Shown here: piece by piece, positions 51,408-59,390 of the stretch
Layout: every line of letters begins with the position of its first letter
Numbering within the stretch: position 1 is the first letter of the stretch
From: a bacterium
Lineage (GTDB): Bacteria > Bacteroidota > Bacteroidia > Flavobacteriales_D > Crocinitomicaceae
Reading direction: 5' to 3'
Length of the DNA stretch: 64,000 nucleotides
Assembly: GCA_024742305.1 (NCBI GenBank)
Contig: JANSYQ010000013.1
Span: forward strand, 37,182 to 101,181
Position numbers and translations under genes: made by a program
Notes under the pieces: model-generated
Database searches by the model: none
Told to the model about the DNA's origin: nothing
Seen by the model: the letters and a program-made list of their open reading frames with translations, nothing else

Positions 51408-53552
51408 ATGCGCATTCTACTTCTCTTCATAGCTCTATCTCTTTCTGGTTGGACAACTGCCCAATTCAAGCAAAAAGTAGCGGATCAATTTTATGCCAAC
51501 CTAGAATATGCAAAGTGTGTTGACATGTATGATGAGCTTGCATCAAAATGTCTGAAGAAACCACAAAAAGGCAGCTGGGAAAACGTTCGGAAATCGGCAA
51601 TTTCGCATTACCACCTCTTTCAAATGAAGGATGCCATTCGGCGCTTCGAGCAGTTGGACGCGGAAAATATGCTTACAGAAGATGATCGAGTGATTTATAT
51701 TCATGCGCTGCGATACGACGAGCGTTATGGGAAAAGCAACGAAATTATTCGCGAAAGCGCCAACTTGCACAAAGACAATACCTTTTTTCAATCCTTGTTG
51801 GCGGATAAGAAAAAATTCGAGGCACTCTTCGCTGATTCCAGTCTATTTAAAGTATGGGAAGCATCCATCAACTCTGGGAAAGGTGATTTCGGTCCGGCAT
51901 ATTTCAATAACTCACTTGTGTTTGTTTCAAAGGCGGAGAACGCGGGTTTTGTAAACCCCAAATATGGGTGGGACGGCGATTTCTTTCTCAACGTTCATCA
52001 AGCTCCCCTACTGGCAGACAGCGTACTCGGTAGTCGAGAAATGCTCAAGCACAACTTTCTCTCACGCGCTCATGACGGCCCAGTTAGTTTCAATGCTGAT
52101 GGATCAGAAATGGTCATCACGAAAAACCGCTCGGAAAAAGTCAAGGGTAAAAAAGTGGTGGTGCTGGGACTCTACTTCTCCAAAATAGAAAACGGTGAAT
52201 GGAGCGAATTGCAACCTTTCGAATTCAACGATCCATCTTTCGACGTAGGACACGGAGTATTCTCGAAGGATGGCAAAAAATTGTACTTCGCCTCGAACAA
52301 ACCCGGTGGGTCAGGAGGTGCTGACATCTATGTCTCGGAACGGTTGGGAAAAGGTTGGAGTGAGCCTAGGAATCTCGGCCCAGAAATCAATACGGAGCGT
52401 GACGAGCTTTTTCCCTTCGTAATGGATGATATGCTATACTTCGCGTCTAACGGTCACTTCGGACTGGGTGGGCTCGATATATTTGAAGTCCATCTCTCTG
52501 GGGGAGCACCAAAAAATTGCGGGGCCCCAGTAAATTCTGCCCATGATGACTTCAGCTTGATTTACGATGACTCCGGTGAACTTGGATTCTTTTCCAGCAA
52601 TCGAGGAGACAATATAGATCGTATTTACCACGTGAAGCGAAATATCTTCAACATACAATTGAACGGTACTGTTGTAATGAAATACAAAGAATTGGAGGCG
52701 CTTCCTAATCAGGAATTAACCATTCGTGATATGACCATGCAAGAGTCGATGACGCTTACAACAGACAAAAATGGTGCATTTAACACGTCCTTGCTCCACG
52801 ATCACGAATACCGAGTGTACACGAAAAAGAATGAATTCATCCTACTGAAAGAAGCTGCGGTCTCCACAGAAGGAATTCGTCAAGATAGCACCTTGAACTG
52901 CCAATTGGTCCTTAAACCAACCACGATAATCGTGCATCTGCGTGTCATTGAGAAAAAGACGAAGAAAATCATACCAAATGCCACGACGAGTATCACAGAC
53001 TACGATATTGATTGGGATACGACATTAATTACGAACGATAAGGGAATGGTCACCTTAAAGGTAGATCGCAACAAGGTTTATTGGGCGCACGGTGCTAAGA
53101 AAGGCTTCATTGATGCTGATATTTCCTTCAACAGTTCGAATGAAACAGACAAGGTGATCGATCTTGAGTTGGCCCTTCCTCCAATTAAAAAAGGAGAGAA
53201 ATTTAAACTTGAAAATATTTTCTACGATCTGAATAAGTCTACACTCCGTCCTGAAAGTAAAACATCCCTTGATAAGTTGGCAGAGTTCATTATTCGTAAC
53301 GATCTTCGCATTGAATTGAGTGCACATACAGATTCTCGCGGAAGTAGCTCTTACAATCAACGACTGTCTCAAGCACGTGCTCAAAGTTGTGTTGATTATT
53401 TGATCGAAAAAGGCGTCAAAAAGAGTAATATCAGGGCGAAAGGATATGGTGAAATGCAATTAGTAAATGGTTGTAAGGATGGGGTGAATTGCTCTGAGGA
53501 AGAACACCAAGAAAATCGACGCACGGCCGTGCAAATTCTCGAAGTAAACTAA
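51408..53552 (+). CDS. OmpA-family protein with TPR-like and PD40 repeats (PorE-like)
   Basis: 714 aa from ATG 51408; the longer frame starts within the PorP gene. Signal peptide 1-19 (SGWTTAQ). Helical repeats about 20-150, PD40 propeller about 160-400 (GPVSFNADGSEMVITKN, GHGVFSKDGKKLYFASNKPG), Ig-like carboxypeptidase-type segments about 420-590. A complete OmpA C-terminal domain lies at about 605-710: FYDLNKSTLRPESKTSLDKL, ELSAHTDSRGSSSYNQRLSQ. It anchors the outer-membrane complex to peptidoglycan. Overlaps the next start by one base (TAATG). Confidence 0.9.
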   Translation: MRILLLFIALSLSGWTTAQFKQKVADQFYANLEYAKCVDMYDELASKCLKKPQKGSWENVRKSAISHYHLFQMKDAIRRFEQLDAENMLTEDDRVIYIHALRYDERYGKSNEIIRESANLHKDNTFFQSLLADKKKFEALFADSSLFKVWEASINSGKGDFGPAYFNNSLVFVSKAENAGFVNPKYGWDGDFFLNVHQAPLLADSVLGSREMLKHNFLSRAHDGPVSFNADGSEMVITKNRSEKVKGKKVVVLGLYFSKIENGEWSELQPFEFNDPSFDVGHGVFSKDGKKLYFASNKPGGSGGADIYVSERLGKGWSEPRNLGPEINTERDELFPFVMDDMLYFASNGHFGLGGLDIFEVHLSGGAPKNCGAPVNSAHDDFSLIYDDSGELGFFSSNRGDNIDRIYHVKRNIFNIQLNGTVVMKYKELEALPNQELTIRDMTMQESMTLTTDKNGAFNTSLLHDHEYRVYTKKNEFILLKEAAVSTEGIRQDSTLNCQLVLKPTTIIVHLRVIEKKTKKIIPNATTSITDYDIDWDTTLITNDKGMVTLKVDRNKVYWAHGAKKGFIDADISFNSSNETDKVIDLELALPPIKKGEKFKLENIFYDLNKSTLRPESKTSLDKLAEFIIRNDLRIELSAHTDSRGSSSYNQRLSQARAQSCVDYLIEKGVKKSNIRAKGYGEMQLVNGCKDGVNCSEEEHQENRRTAVQILEVN

Positions 53553-53971
53553 TGAAACACCTCCTTTGCATCATCTGTATTCTCAACCTTTCTATTCTTT
53601 TTGGTCAGGATACCACCCTGCTTACAAGTAATTTCGCATCAGCAGAGAAGGTCAAAATCATTATTCGCACAGAAAGACGTGTAAACGATGAGTTTATCGC
53701 GATCAACAATCTGACATGCAAAATCAGTAATGATAGTGCTGCCGTGTATTTTCTGAGCTACACGGATGGAATGGTATCCAGTTTGATGATTCCGTTCCCT
53801 ATTTTCGAACAATTTGAAGACTTTGAACGGACCATCTCTCAACTCAAGTGCTTGAACGACTGCAACCAATTCATCCTTTTTGAAATTGACGGAGAAAAGA
53901 AGCGCTATCCCATTGATATTTTGGAAGAAGAACGACTTTCTGGTTTTATGTTGAAGTTGGAGGAACAATGA
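53552..53971 (+). CDS. Small exported protein ending the adhesin cassette
   Basis: 139 aa. Signal peptide MKHLLCIICILNLSILFGQ, then a mixed alpha/beta domain (VKIIIRTERRVNDEFIAINN, MIPFPIFEQFEDFERTISQL, CLNDCNQFILFEIDGEKKRY). No family recognised. It shares one base with the OmpA gene stop and overlaps a 33-codon frame by ATGA. Its place parallels the small exported protein that opens the cassette. Confidence 0.7.
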   Translation: MKHLLCIICILNLSILFGQDTTLLTSNFASAEKVKIIIRTERRVNDEFIAINNLTCKISNDSAAVYFLSYTDGMVSSLMIPFPIFEQFEDFERTISQLKCLNDCNQFILFEIDGEKKRYPIDILEEERLSGFMLKLEEQ

Positions 53972-54069
53972 ATAAAAGTCAAGAAAGAATACCATTCCAA
54001 GTACAGTGCGTAGACTTAAACTTGCTAATTATTGTAGATAGTCTAAAAGGTTATTTCCAAAAGAAGTAG
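53968..54069 (+). pseudogene. 33-codon frame ending in the methyltransferase tail; probable gene remnant
   Basis: A short frame starts at ATG 53968 (overlapping the previous stop as ATGA) and ends at TAG 54067-54069. Its last ten residues DSLKGYFQKK equal the C-terminus of the methyltransferase at 45378-46256. The preceding LNLL also matches that protein, with other residues in between changed. I read it as the truncated tail of a methyltransferase copy left in front of asnB. A translated micropeptide is possible but unproven. Confidence 0.5.
54037..54069 (+). repeat. 33-bp direct repeat, copy 2, in front of asnB
   Basis: Copy of 46224-46256 (31/33 identical; both changes synonymous or in the stop codon). 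It lies 9 bp before the asnB ATG. The stop TAG here doubles as the first bases of the TAGATTTG promoter box. Weak similarity extends about 15 bp further upstream, then ends. Confidence 0.85.
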
Positions 54070-54074
54070 ATTTG
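54067..54074 (+). promoter_or_regulatory. -7 element 4 nt before the asnB start
   Basis: TAGATTTG fits TAnnTTTG; the bases tagc separate it from ATG 54079. It predicts a leaderless asnB message. No convincing -33 element at 20 bp. Confidence 0.45.
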
Positions 54075-54078
54075 TAGC

Positions 54079-55983
54079 ATGTGCGGAATCGCTGGTTTTA
54101 TTGACTTTACAAAAAGCTCGGAACGGAAGCATATTGTCGCAATGACAGATACCATGTTCCATCGTGGACCTGACGGCTCCGACTATCAATTTCTAGCAAC
54201 TCCAAAGGCGCAAATCGGACTTGGTCATAGACGGTTGTCGATCATCGACTTGAGCGAACACGGAACACAACCCATGCAATATGGCGAAGTTTGGATCACC
54301 TTCAATGGTGAAATCTACAACTTCCAAGAAATCAAAGATGAACTCATTGGTTTGGGACATCAATTCACGGGTGGTTCCGATACCGAAATGATTTTGCATG
54401 CATATCAGGAATGGGGGATTGAGTGTGTCCATCGCTTTATTGGCATGTTTGCCATTGGTATTGTAGACTTGACTAAAAACGAGGTGTATTTGCTGCGCGA
54501 TCGCCCTGGGGTAAAACCGCTGTTTGTGTATTGGAGCAACGATGTTCTACTGTACGCATCAGAACTTAAAGCTTTCCATGAGCATCCGGCTTTTGTAAAG
54601 GAAATAGATAAAAACGCCGTTAGTGCTTTCCTTCAATACGGAAACGTTCCTTCACCTCACTGTATATTCAAAGATTGTTTCAAAGTAAAACCGGGGCACT
54701 ATCACGTTTTAAATCTTGAAGATCGTTCCATTACTGAAAAACAATATTGGAATGTGTACGATGCCTACAATGCTCCCAAATCAACAGTTGATTATGATAC
54801 AGCGAAATCAGAGGTGAAATCGTTGTTGCACTCCGCTTTCAATTACCGCATGGTGGCAGATGTTCCCGTGGGCGTTTTTCTCAGCGGAGGATTCGATAGC
54901 ACATGTGTTTCAGCTATTTTACAAAGCGACCGCACGGAAAAACTGAAGACCTTCACGATTGGCGTACCCGACATCGGGTTGAATGAAGCACCGTATGCAA
55001 AAGACATTGCCGCTCATTTGGGAACCGATCATCATGAGTTTGAATGCACCGAAAAAGAGGTATTCGAACACATTAACGACCTTCCGTTTTATTACGATGA
55101 ACCCTTCGCAGATTCCAGTGCCATTCCCACGACATTGGTTTCGAAAATGGCGCGTGAGCATGTCACTGTTGCCCTGAGTGCAGATGGTGGCGACGAAATA
55201 TTTGCAGGCTACAATCGCTACGATTACCTACATCGTTACGGCAAGAAATTGAATCGAATCCCAGGATTTGTGCGACACTCGCTCGTCGGCGCAATGAATG
55301 TCATACCTTCGAATCGAATTCCTATACTAAGAGGCAAATACAATTTTCACAATCGATACGAGAAGCTCAAACAAGTATTGAAGAATCCATCGAACCGTGA
55401 AATCATGTTGAGTTTGAGTCAGCAATTCACCAACAAACAAATGCGAAAGATCATGCAACACGATCCACAGCAATTGGAAACCATGTATTTGTCAGGTGAG
55501 CTGAACCTCGAAATCAATAGCTCCTTGGGCTACATGCAAGCGATTGACTTTCAAACGTATTTGTTGGATGACATTATGCAAAAAGTAGATCGCGCGACAA
55601 TGACCGTAAGTTTGGAAGGCCGTGAACCTTTATTGGATCATCGTATCGTAGAATACGTAGCGTCTCTACCCGATTCGTACAAATATCACAACGGTATCAA
55701 AAAGCGACTGCTACGCGACATCGTTTACGACTATGTCCCTCAATCTTTGATGGATCGCCCCAAAATGGGATTTGCCATTCCAATTGCAGAGTGGCTGCAG
55801 AAAGAACTACGTGACCTCGTTCACGATCACATCAACGAAAAAAACATCTCAGAACAAGGACTATTCGAATGGAAAGAAATCAAAGCCATCCTCAATGCAT
55901 TCTACGGCGGTAAAAAAGAATACGACATGAAGCTTTGGTATGTACTGATGTTCCAAATGTGGTATGAGAAGTGGATGAAGTGA
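54079..55983 (+). CDS. asnB: Asparagine synthase-type glutamine amidotransferase (AsnB family)
   Basis: 634 aa. N-terminal class II glutaminase with catalytic Cys2 (MCGIAGF), FHRGPDGSD near 29-37 and GHRRLSIIDLSE near 50-61. C-terminal synthetase with the PP-loop LSGGFDST at 268-275 and SADGGDEIFAGYNRY near 370. It moves ammonia from glutamine to an adenylated carboxylate. In a polysaccharide cluster, AsnB homologues can amidate uronic acids or other sugar carboxylates rather than aspartate. The glucuronyl epimerase-like gene nearby makes that attractive here. Both roles remain open. Confidence 0.9.
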   Translation: MCGIAGFIDFTKSSERKHIVAMTDTMFHRGPDGSDYQFLATPKAQIGLGHRRLSIIDLSEHGTQPMQYGEVWITFNGEIYNFQEIKDELIGLGHQFTGGSDTEMILHAYQEWGIECVHRFIGMFAIGIVDLTKNEVYLLRDRPGVKPLFVYWSNDVLLYASELKAFHEHPAFVKEIDKNAVSAFLQYGNVPSPHCIFKDCFKVKPGHYHVLNLEDRSITEKQYWNVYDAYNAPKSTVDYDTAKSEVKSLLHSAFNYRMVADVPVGVFLSGGFDSTCVSAILQSDRTEKLKTFTIGVPDIGLNEAPYAKDIAAHLGTDHHEFECTEKEVFEHINDLPFYYDEPFADSSAIPTTLVSKMAREHVTVALSADGGDEIFAGYNRYDYLHRYGKKLNRIPGFVRHSLVGAMNVIPSNRIPILRGKYNFHNRYEKLKQVLKNPSNREIMLSLSQQFTNKQMRKIMQHDPQQLETMYLSGELNLEINSSLGYMQAIDFQTYLLDDIMQKVDRATMTVSLEGREPLLDHRIVEYVASLPDSYKYHNGIKKRLLRDIVYDYVPQSLMDRPKMGFAIPIAEWLQKELRDLVHDHINEKNISEQGLFEWKEIKAILNAFYGGKKEYDMKLWYVLMFQMWYEKWMK

Positions 55984-56001
55984 TTAGGAGTTATGAAATT
56001 G

Positions 56002-56026
56002 GAATAAGAAATAATGAATATTGAAT
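56002..56026 (+). repeat. 25-bp inverted repeat, left arm
   Basis: A/T-rich arm that is the exact reverse complement of 56439-56463. With 7-bp indels the similarity continues on both sides (TTATGAA outside, TTGAATAGG-like inside). The arms enclose one gene, 56080-56439. Confidence 0.9.
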
Positions 56027-56079
56027 ATTGAATAGGTCATTTTTCAGTAACTTAAGTAAACAACCTAATCTACAATTCA

Positions 56080-56439
56080 ATGAAAAGAAACATTATTCGA
56101 GAGAAGAGTTTTGAGTTTGCTCTCATGTCAATAAGCATAGCAAAAGAACTCCATTCCAAAAATGAATACATTCTATCGAAGCAAATCATGAGATCAGGAA
56201 CCTCCGTGGGGGCGAATGTTCGCGAAGCGACTAACACGATTTCAAAAAAGGATTTTATCTATAAACTCAATATTGCCCAAAAGGAATGTGATGAATCCAT
56301 GTATTGGGCAGAGTTACTTAAGGAAGCTGGTTATATTAATGAATCTCAATTTGATAATTACTGCGCATTGGCATCAGAACAATTGAAAATATTAAAAAGC
56401 ATCATAATTACTGCTAGGAAAAATCTAAGTTTGTCCTAA
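56080..56439 (+). CDS. Four-helix-bundle protein (23S rRNA intervening-sequence / S23 family)
   Basis: 119 aa, all helical. Family landmarks: FEFALMSISIAKELHSKNEY, LSKQIMRSGTSVGANVREA (conserved S-G-T-S-V-G-A-N turn), KDFIYKLNIAQKECDES and YWAELLKEAGYI. The family was first seen inside intervening sequences of 23S rRNA genes; stand-alone copies are common in Bacteroidota and their role is unknown. Here it sits between asnB and a glycosyltransferase, out of keeping with the cluster, and is enclosed by a perfect 25-bp inverted repeat. Its stop codon reaches the first base of the right arm. Confidence 0.88.
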   Translation: MKRNIIREKSFEFALMSISIAKELHSKNEYILSKQIMRSGTSVGANVREATNTISKKDFIYKLNIAQKECDESMYWAELLKEAGYINESQFDNYCALASEQLKILKSIIITARKNLSLS

Positions 56440-56463
56440 TTCAATATTCATTATTTCTTATTC
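56439..56463 (+). repeat. 25-bp inverted repeat, right arm
   Basis: Reverse complement of 56002-56026 with no mismatch. It starts on the last base of the four-helix-bundle stop codon and ends 3 bp before the ATT codon where the next glycosyltransferase homology begins. RNA covering the unit could fold into one long stem. Confidence 0.9.
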
Positions 56464-56466
56464 ATA

Positions 56467-57684
56467 ATTAAAAAAGTACTATACATATCATACGATGGAA
56501 TGACCGACCCCCTCGGGCAGTCGCAAGTTTTACCGTACATCAAATCGTTGTCGAGACATGGCTACAAGTTTCATTTGATTAGTTACGAGAAAGCGGACCG
56601 TTTTGCACAGCATAAAAAAGTCATTCAAGCAATGTGTGATGAAGACGGAATTGTTTGGCACCCCCAGCATTATGCGCAAGGGAAAGGCTTAAAAAGCACC
56701 TTAAGACAAGTGCGTAGAATGTGTAAAGTCGCATTTTATCTGCACAACAAACATCAATTTGATATTACCCACTGTCGAAGTTATATCTCAGCACTGGCAG
56801 GAATGCGCATGAAACGGAAATTTGGCACAAAATTCATCTTCGATATGCGAGGTTTTTGGGCTGATGAGCGTGTAGACGGCGGACTTTGGGATCTAAAAAA
56901 TATACTCTACAAACAAATTTATTCGTACTTCAAAAGAAAAGAACGTGCGTTTCTCAAAGAAGCCGATTACGTGATTTCACTTACAGAAAATGGTAAGAAT
57001 GAAATGCTTTCCTGGGACTCCACCTCTAAAGATATTCGCATCAAAGTGATTCCGTGTAGCACCAATCTTGAATTGTTCGACCCGACGAAAATTACTTCCG
57101 AGATTCAAAAACAATGTCGCGAAAATGTAGGGATCTCAGAGGACCAATTTGTTTTGGGTTACATCGGTTCTATCGGAACGTGGTACATGCTACCAGAAAT
57201 GATGGACTATTTTAAGGAATTACAATCCATCAAACCGAACGCACAGTTTCTTTTTGTCACTGGAGAATCACCGGAACAGCTGAAAGAAGTAGCGATAGAA
57301 AAAGACGTTGACCCAAGTGCAATTTCCGTTATTTCCGTCCTACATCACGAGGTACCTCATTACATTTCATTGATGGATGCCTCGATATTTTTCATTAAAC
57401 CGTCCTACTCGAAAAAAGCATCATCGCCAACAAAACAGGGAGAAATAATGGCAATGGGGGTACCACTTATTTGTAACTCGAATGTAGGAGATACCGATTT
57501 AATTGTAGCCAAATACAAGGCGGGGACAGTGATTAAATCATTCGACACAGCCACATACAAAAGCAACATTATCGAGCCAAAAGAATTCGATTCCACAGCG
57601 ATTGCAGAGGGAGCAAAAGACTACTTCGCACTGGAGGCTGGCGTTGTTGAATTCCTCGACGTTTATTCAAAAATATATGAGTAA
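56467..57684 (+). CDS. Glycosyltransferase, GT4-like, without a normal start codon
   Basis: 405 aa if it begins at ATT 56467. The N-terminus encoded from there, IKKVLYISYDGMTDPLGQSQ, is the standard GT4 opening (normally MKK...), but the expected ATG is ATT. No ATG, GTG or TTG occurs in frame between the stop at 56437 and ATG 56500, which would remove the first Rossmann strand. Other landmarks are intact: FIFDMRGFWADERVDGGLWD, GYIGSIGTWYMLPEMMDYF, SSPTKQGEIMAMGVPLICNS. It overlaps the next gene by 8 bp. The loss of ATG coincides with the edge of the inverted-repeat unit. Expression may be reduced or use a rare start. Confidence 0.75.
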   Translation: MKKVLYISYDGMTDPLGQSQVLPYIKSLSRHGYKFHLISYEKADRFAQHKKVIQAMCDEDGIVWHPQHYAQGKGLKSTLRQVRRMCKVAFYLHNKHQFDITHCRSYISALAGMRMKRKFGTKFIFDMRGFWADERVDGGLWDLKNILYKQIYSYFKRKERAFLKEADYVISLTENGKNEMLSWDSTSKDIRIKVIPCSTNLELFDPTKITSEIQKQCRENVGISEDQFVLGYIGSIGTWYMLPEMMDYFKELQSIKPNAQFLFVTGESPEQLKEVAIEKDVDPSAISVISVLHHEVPHYISLMDASIFFIKPSYSKKASSPTKQGEIMAMGVPLICNSNVGDTDLIVAKYKAGTVIKSFDTATYKSNIIEPKEFDSTAIAEGAKDYFALEAGVVEFLDVYSKIYE

Positions 57685-58747
57685 GCGGATTCTTTTCATA
57701 GCACCTTACCCTCATGCACAAGCACCCTCTCAGCGATTTCGATTCGAGCAGTACATTCCAGCATTGAAAAATGCCGGATTCGATGTGGAAGTTCACCCTT
57801 TTTTAAGTGCCAAAGATTGGGCACCATTGTACAAGGAAGGATCCTTCGCTCGTAAAGGATGGAGCATGTTCCGGAGTTTTATGAAACGGTGGGTATTGAT
57901 GACCCAAATTCGCAAGTTCGACTACATCTTCATTCATCGGGAAGCAGCAATGATTGGACCTCCGATCTTTGAGTTCGTCATCGCGAAAATTCTTCGTAAA
58001 AAATACATTTACGATTTCGATGACGCTATTTGGCTCCCGAATTACAGTCAAAGCAACGCAAAGTTTCATCGACTAAAAGCCTACGGGAAAATCAAAAAAA
58101 TTATACGCTGGGCTGACAAAGTCGTAGTAGGGAATGCCTTCTTGGCGGAATACGCAGCTCAATTCAATGATCAGGTCGAAATCATCCCTACCACAATTGA
58201 TCTTGAAAATGTTCACAATCAAGTCACCAAGCATGATGATGAACTCATTCGAATTGGTTGGACCGGATCGCATACAACCATGGAGTATTTACCGTTGTTG
58301 GTCCCAACGTTGAAAGAACTGGAAAAGGAGCATCCAATTAAATTTCGCGTCATTTCCAATCATCCGCCTGCACTCGATTTAGACTGTCTCGAATACATCC
58401 AATGGAACAAGGAAACAGAAATTGAAGATTTGGCCGCCATTCATATCGGTGTTATGCCGCTGGAAGATTCCATCTGGACCAAGGGAAAGTGCGGGTTCAA
58501 AGGGCTTCAGTACATGTCTTTAGAAATTCCTTCTGTAATGTCAGCGGTAGGCGTAAACACGGAAATAATAGAGAACGGTACCAATGGATTTCTTTGTGAA
58601 AACGAGGAGGACTGGAAACGAACATTACAAGAATTAATTCAAGATATCGCGCTACGGAAATCTATAGGAAAAGCCGGACGAAAAACCGTGAAGGAACGAT
58701 ATTCCGTTGAAGCGAATACCCAAAAATATTTATCTCTTTTCCAATGA
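57677..58747 (+). CDS. Glycosyltransferase, GT-B fold
   Basis: 356 aa from ATG 57677 (8-bp overlap with the previous gene). N-terminus MSKRILFIAPYPHAQAPSQR followed by FRFEQYI is typical of GT4-like enzymes acting on lipid-linked acceptors. KKYIYDFDDAIWLPNYSQSN near 112-131 holds the DFDDAIW motif, and IRIGWTGSHTTMEYLPLLVP starts the donor domain near 192. GFKGLQYMSLEIPSVMSAVG is the donor-site stretch. Last sugar-related gene of the cluster; it overlaps rdgB by 4 bp. Confidence 0.87.
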   Translation: MSKRILFIAPYPHAQAPSQRFRFEQYIPALKNAGFDVEVHPFLSAKDWAPLYKEGSFARKGWSMFRSFMKRWVLMTQIRKFDYIFIHREAAMIGPPIFEFVIAKILRKKYIYDFDDAIWLPNYSQSNAKFHRLKAYGKIKKIIRWADKVVVGNAFLAEYAAQFNDQVEIIPTTIDLENVHNQVTKHDDELIRIGWTGSHTTMEYLPLLVPTLKELEKEHPIKFRVISNHPPALDLDCLEYIQWNKETEIEDLAAIHIGVMPLEDSIWTKGKCGFKGLQYMSLEIPSVMSAVGVNTEIIENGTNGFLCENEEDWKRTLQELIQDIALRKSIGKAGRKTVKERYSVEANTQKYLSLFQ

Positions 58748-59325
58748 AATTAGCCTTTGCCACAGCCAATTCAAACAAAGCTGCCGAAATTGCGCGTTTG
58801 CTTCCCGACTCTTTTGAAATAGTGACCTTGAAAGATTTACAGGTAACGGAAGACATTCCCGAAACCGCAGACACCTTAGAGGGAAACGCCCATTTGAAAG
58901 CTGCATACGTAATGGGAAAATATGGAGTTCCTTGCTTCGCTGATGACACAGGTCTAGAAATTTCTGCTTTGGGAAATCGTCCTGGTGTGCGTTCAGCTCG
59001 ATATGCGGGAGAACATCGTAGCGATGAAGACAATATGCAAAAAGTGCTTTCAGAACTTGAAAATCAAGCAGATCGTTCAGCACGCTTTCGAACCGTTATC
59101 GCCTTGCACCTTCCCGACAATAAAATGGAGTTCGAAGGCATCGTAGAAGGTGAAATTTTACATCAAAAACAAGGAACAGAAGGCTTCGGGTATGATCCAA
59201 TTTTTTCACCGGAAGAAGAAAGTAGATCCTTTGCCGAAATGAGTATGGATGAAAAAAATGCCATTAGTCATCGTGGACGCGCCATCAAAAAATTGGTGGA
59301 TTACCTCATCAAATTACATTCGTGA
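58744..59325 (+). CDS. rdgB: Non-canonical purine NTP pyrophosphatase, RdgB/HAM1 family
   Basis: 193 aa. Family signatures: KLAFATANSNKAAEIARLLP at the start (nucleotide-binding Ser/Asn/Lys), YGVPCFADDTGLEISALGNR with the catalytic Asp, GVRSARYAGE, GTEGFGYDPIFSPEEESRSF, and the C-terminal ISHRGRAIKKL. It removes ITP, dITP and XTP from the nucleotide pool. ATGA overlap with the upstream glycosyltransferase ties it to the polysaccharide transcript, though its role is housekeeping. Confidence 0.95.
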   Translation: MKLAFATANSNKAAEIARLLPDSFEIVTLKDLQVTEDIPETADTLEGNAHLKAAYVMGKYGVPCFADDTGLEISALGNRPGVRSARYAGEHRSDEDNMQKVLSELENQADRSARFRTVIALHLPDNKMEFEGIVEGEILHQKQGTEGFGYDPIFSPEEESRSFAEMSMDEKNAISHRGRAIKKLVDYLIKLHS

Positions 59326-59390
59326 AATTGCATGACTACAGTACTTATTGCCCTTCTCAGAGCACTGTTAAGAGATTGTTCATAATTCAG

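Noticed and set aside
46224..54069. Classical integrative element with attL/attR
   Set aside because: The direct repeats fit, but no integrase, excisionase, tRNA target or mobility gene lies between them, so only the duplication itself is claimed.
56080..56439. Part of a 23S rRNA gene with an intervening sequence
   Set aside because: The flanks are protein genes (asnB and a glycosyltransferase); no rRNA sequence is present.
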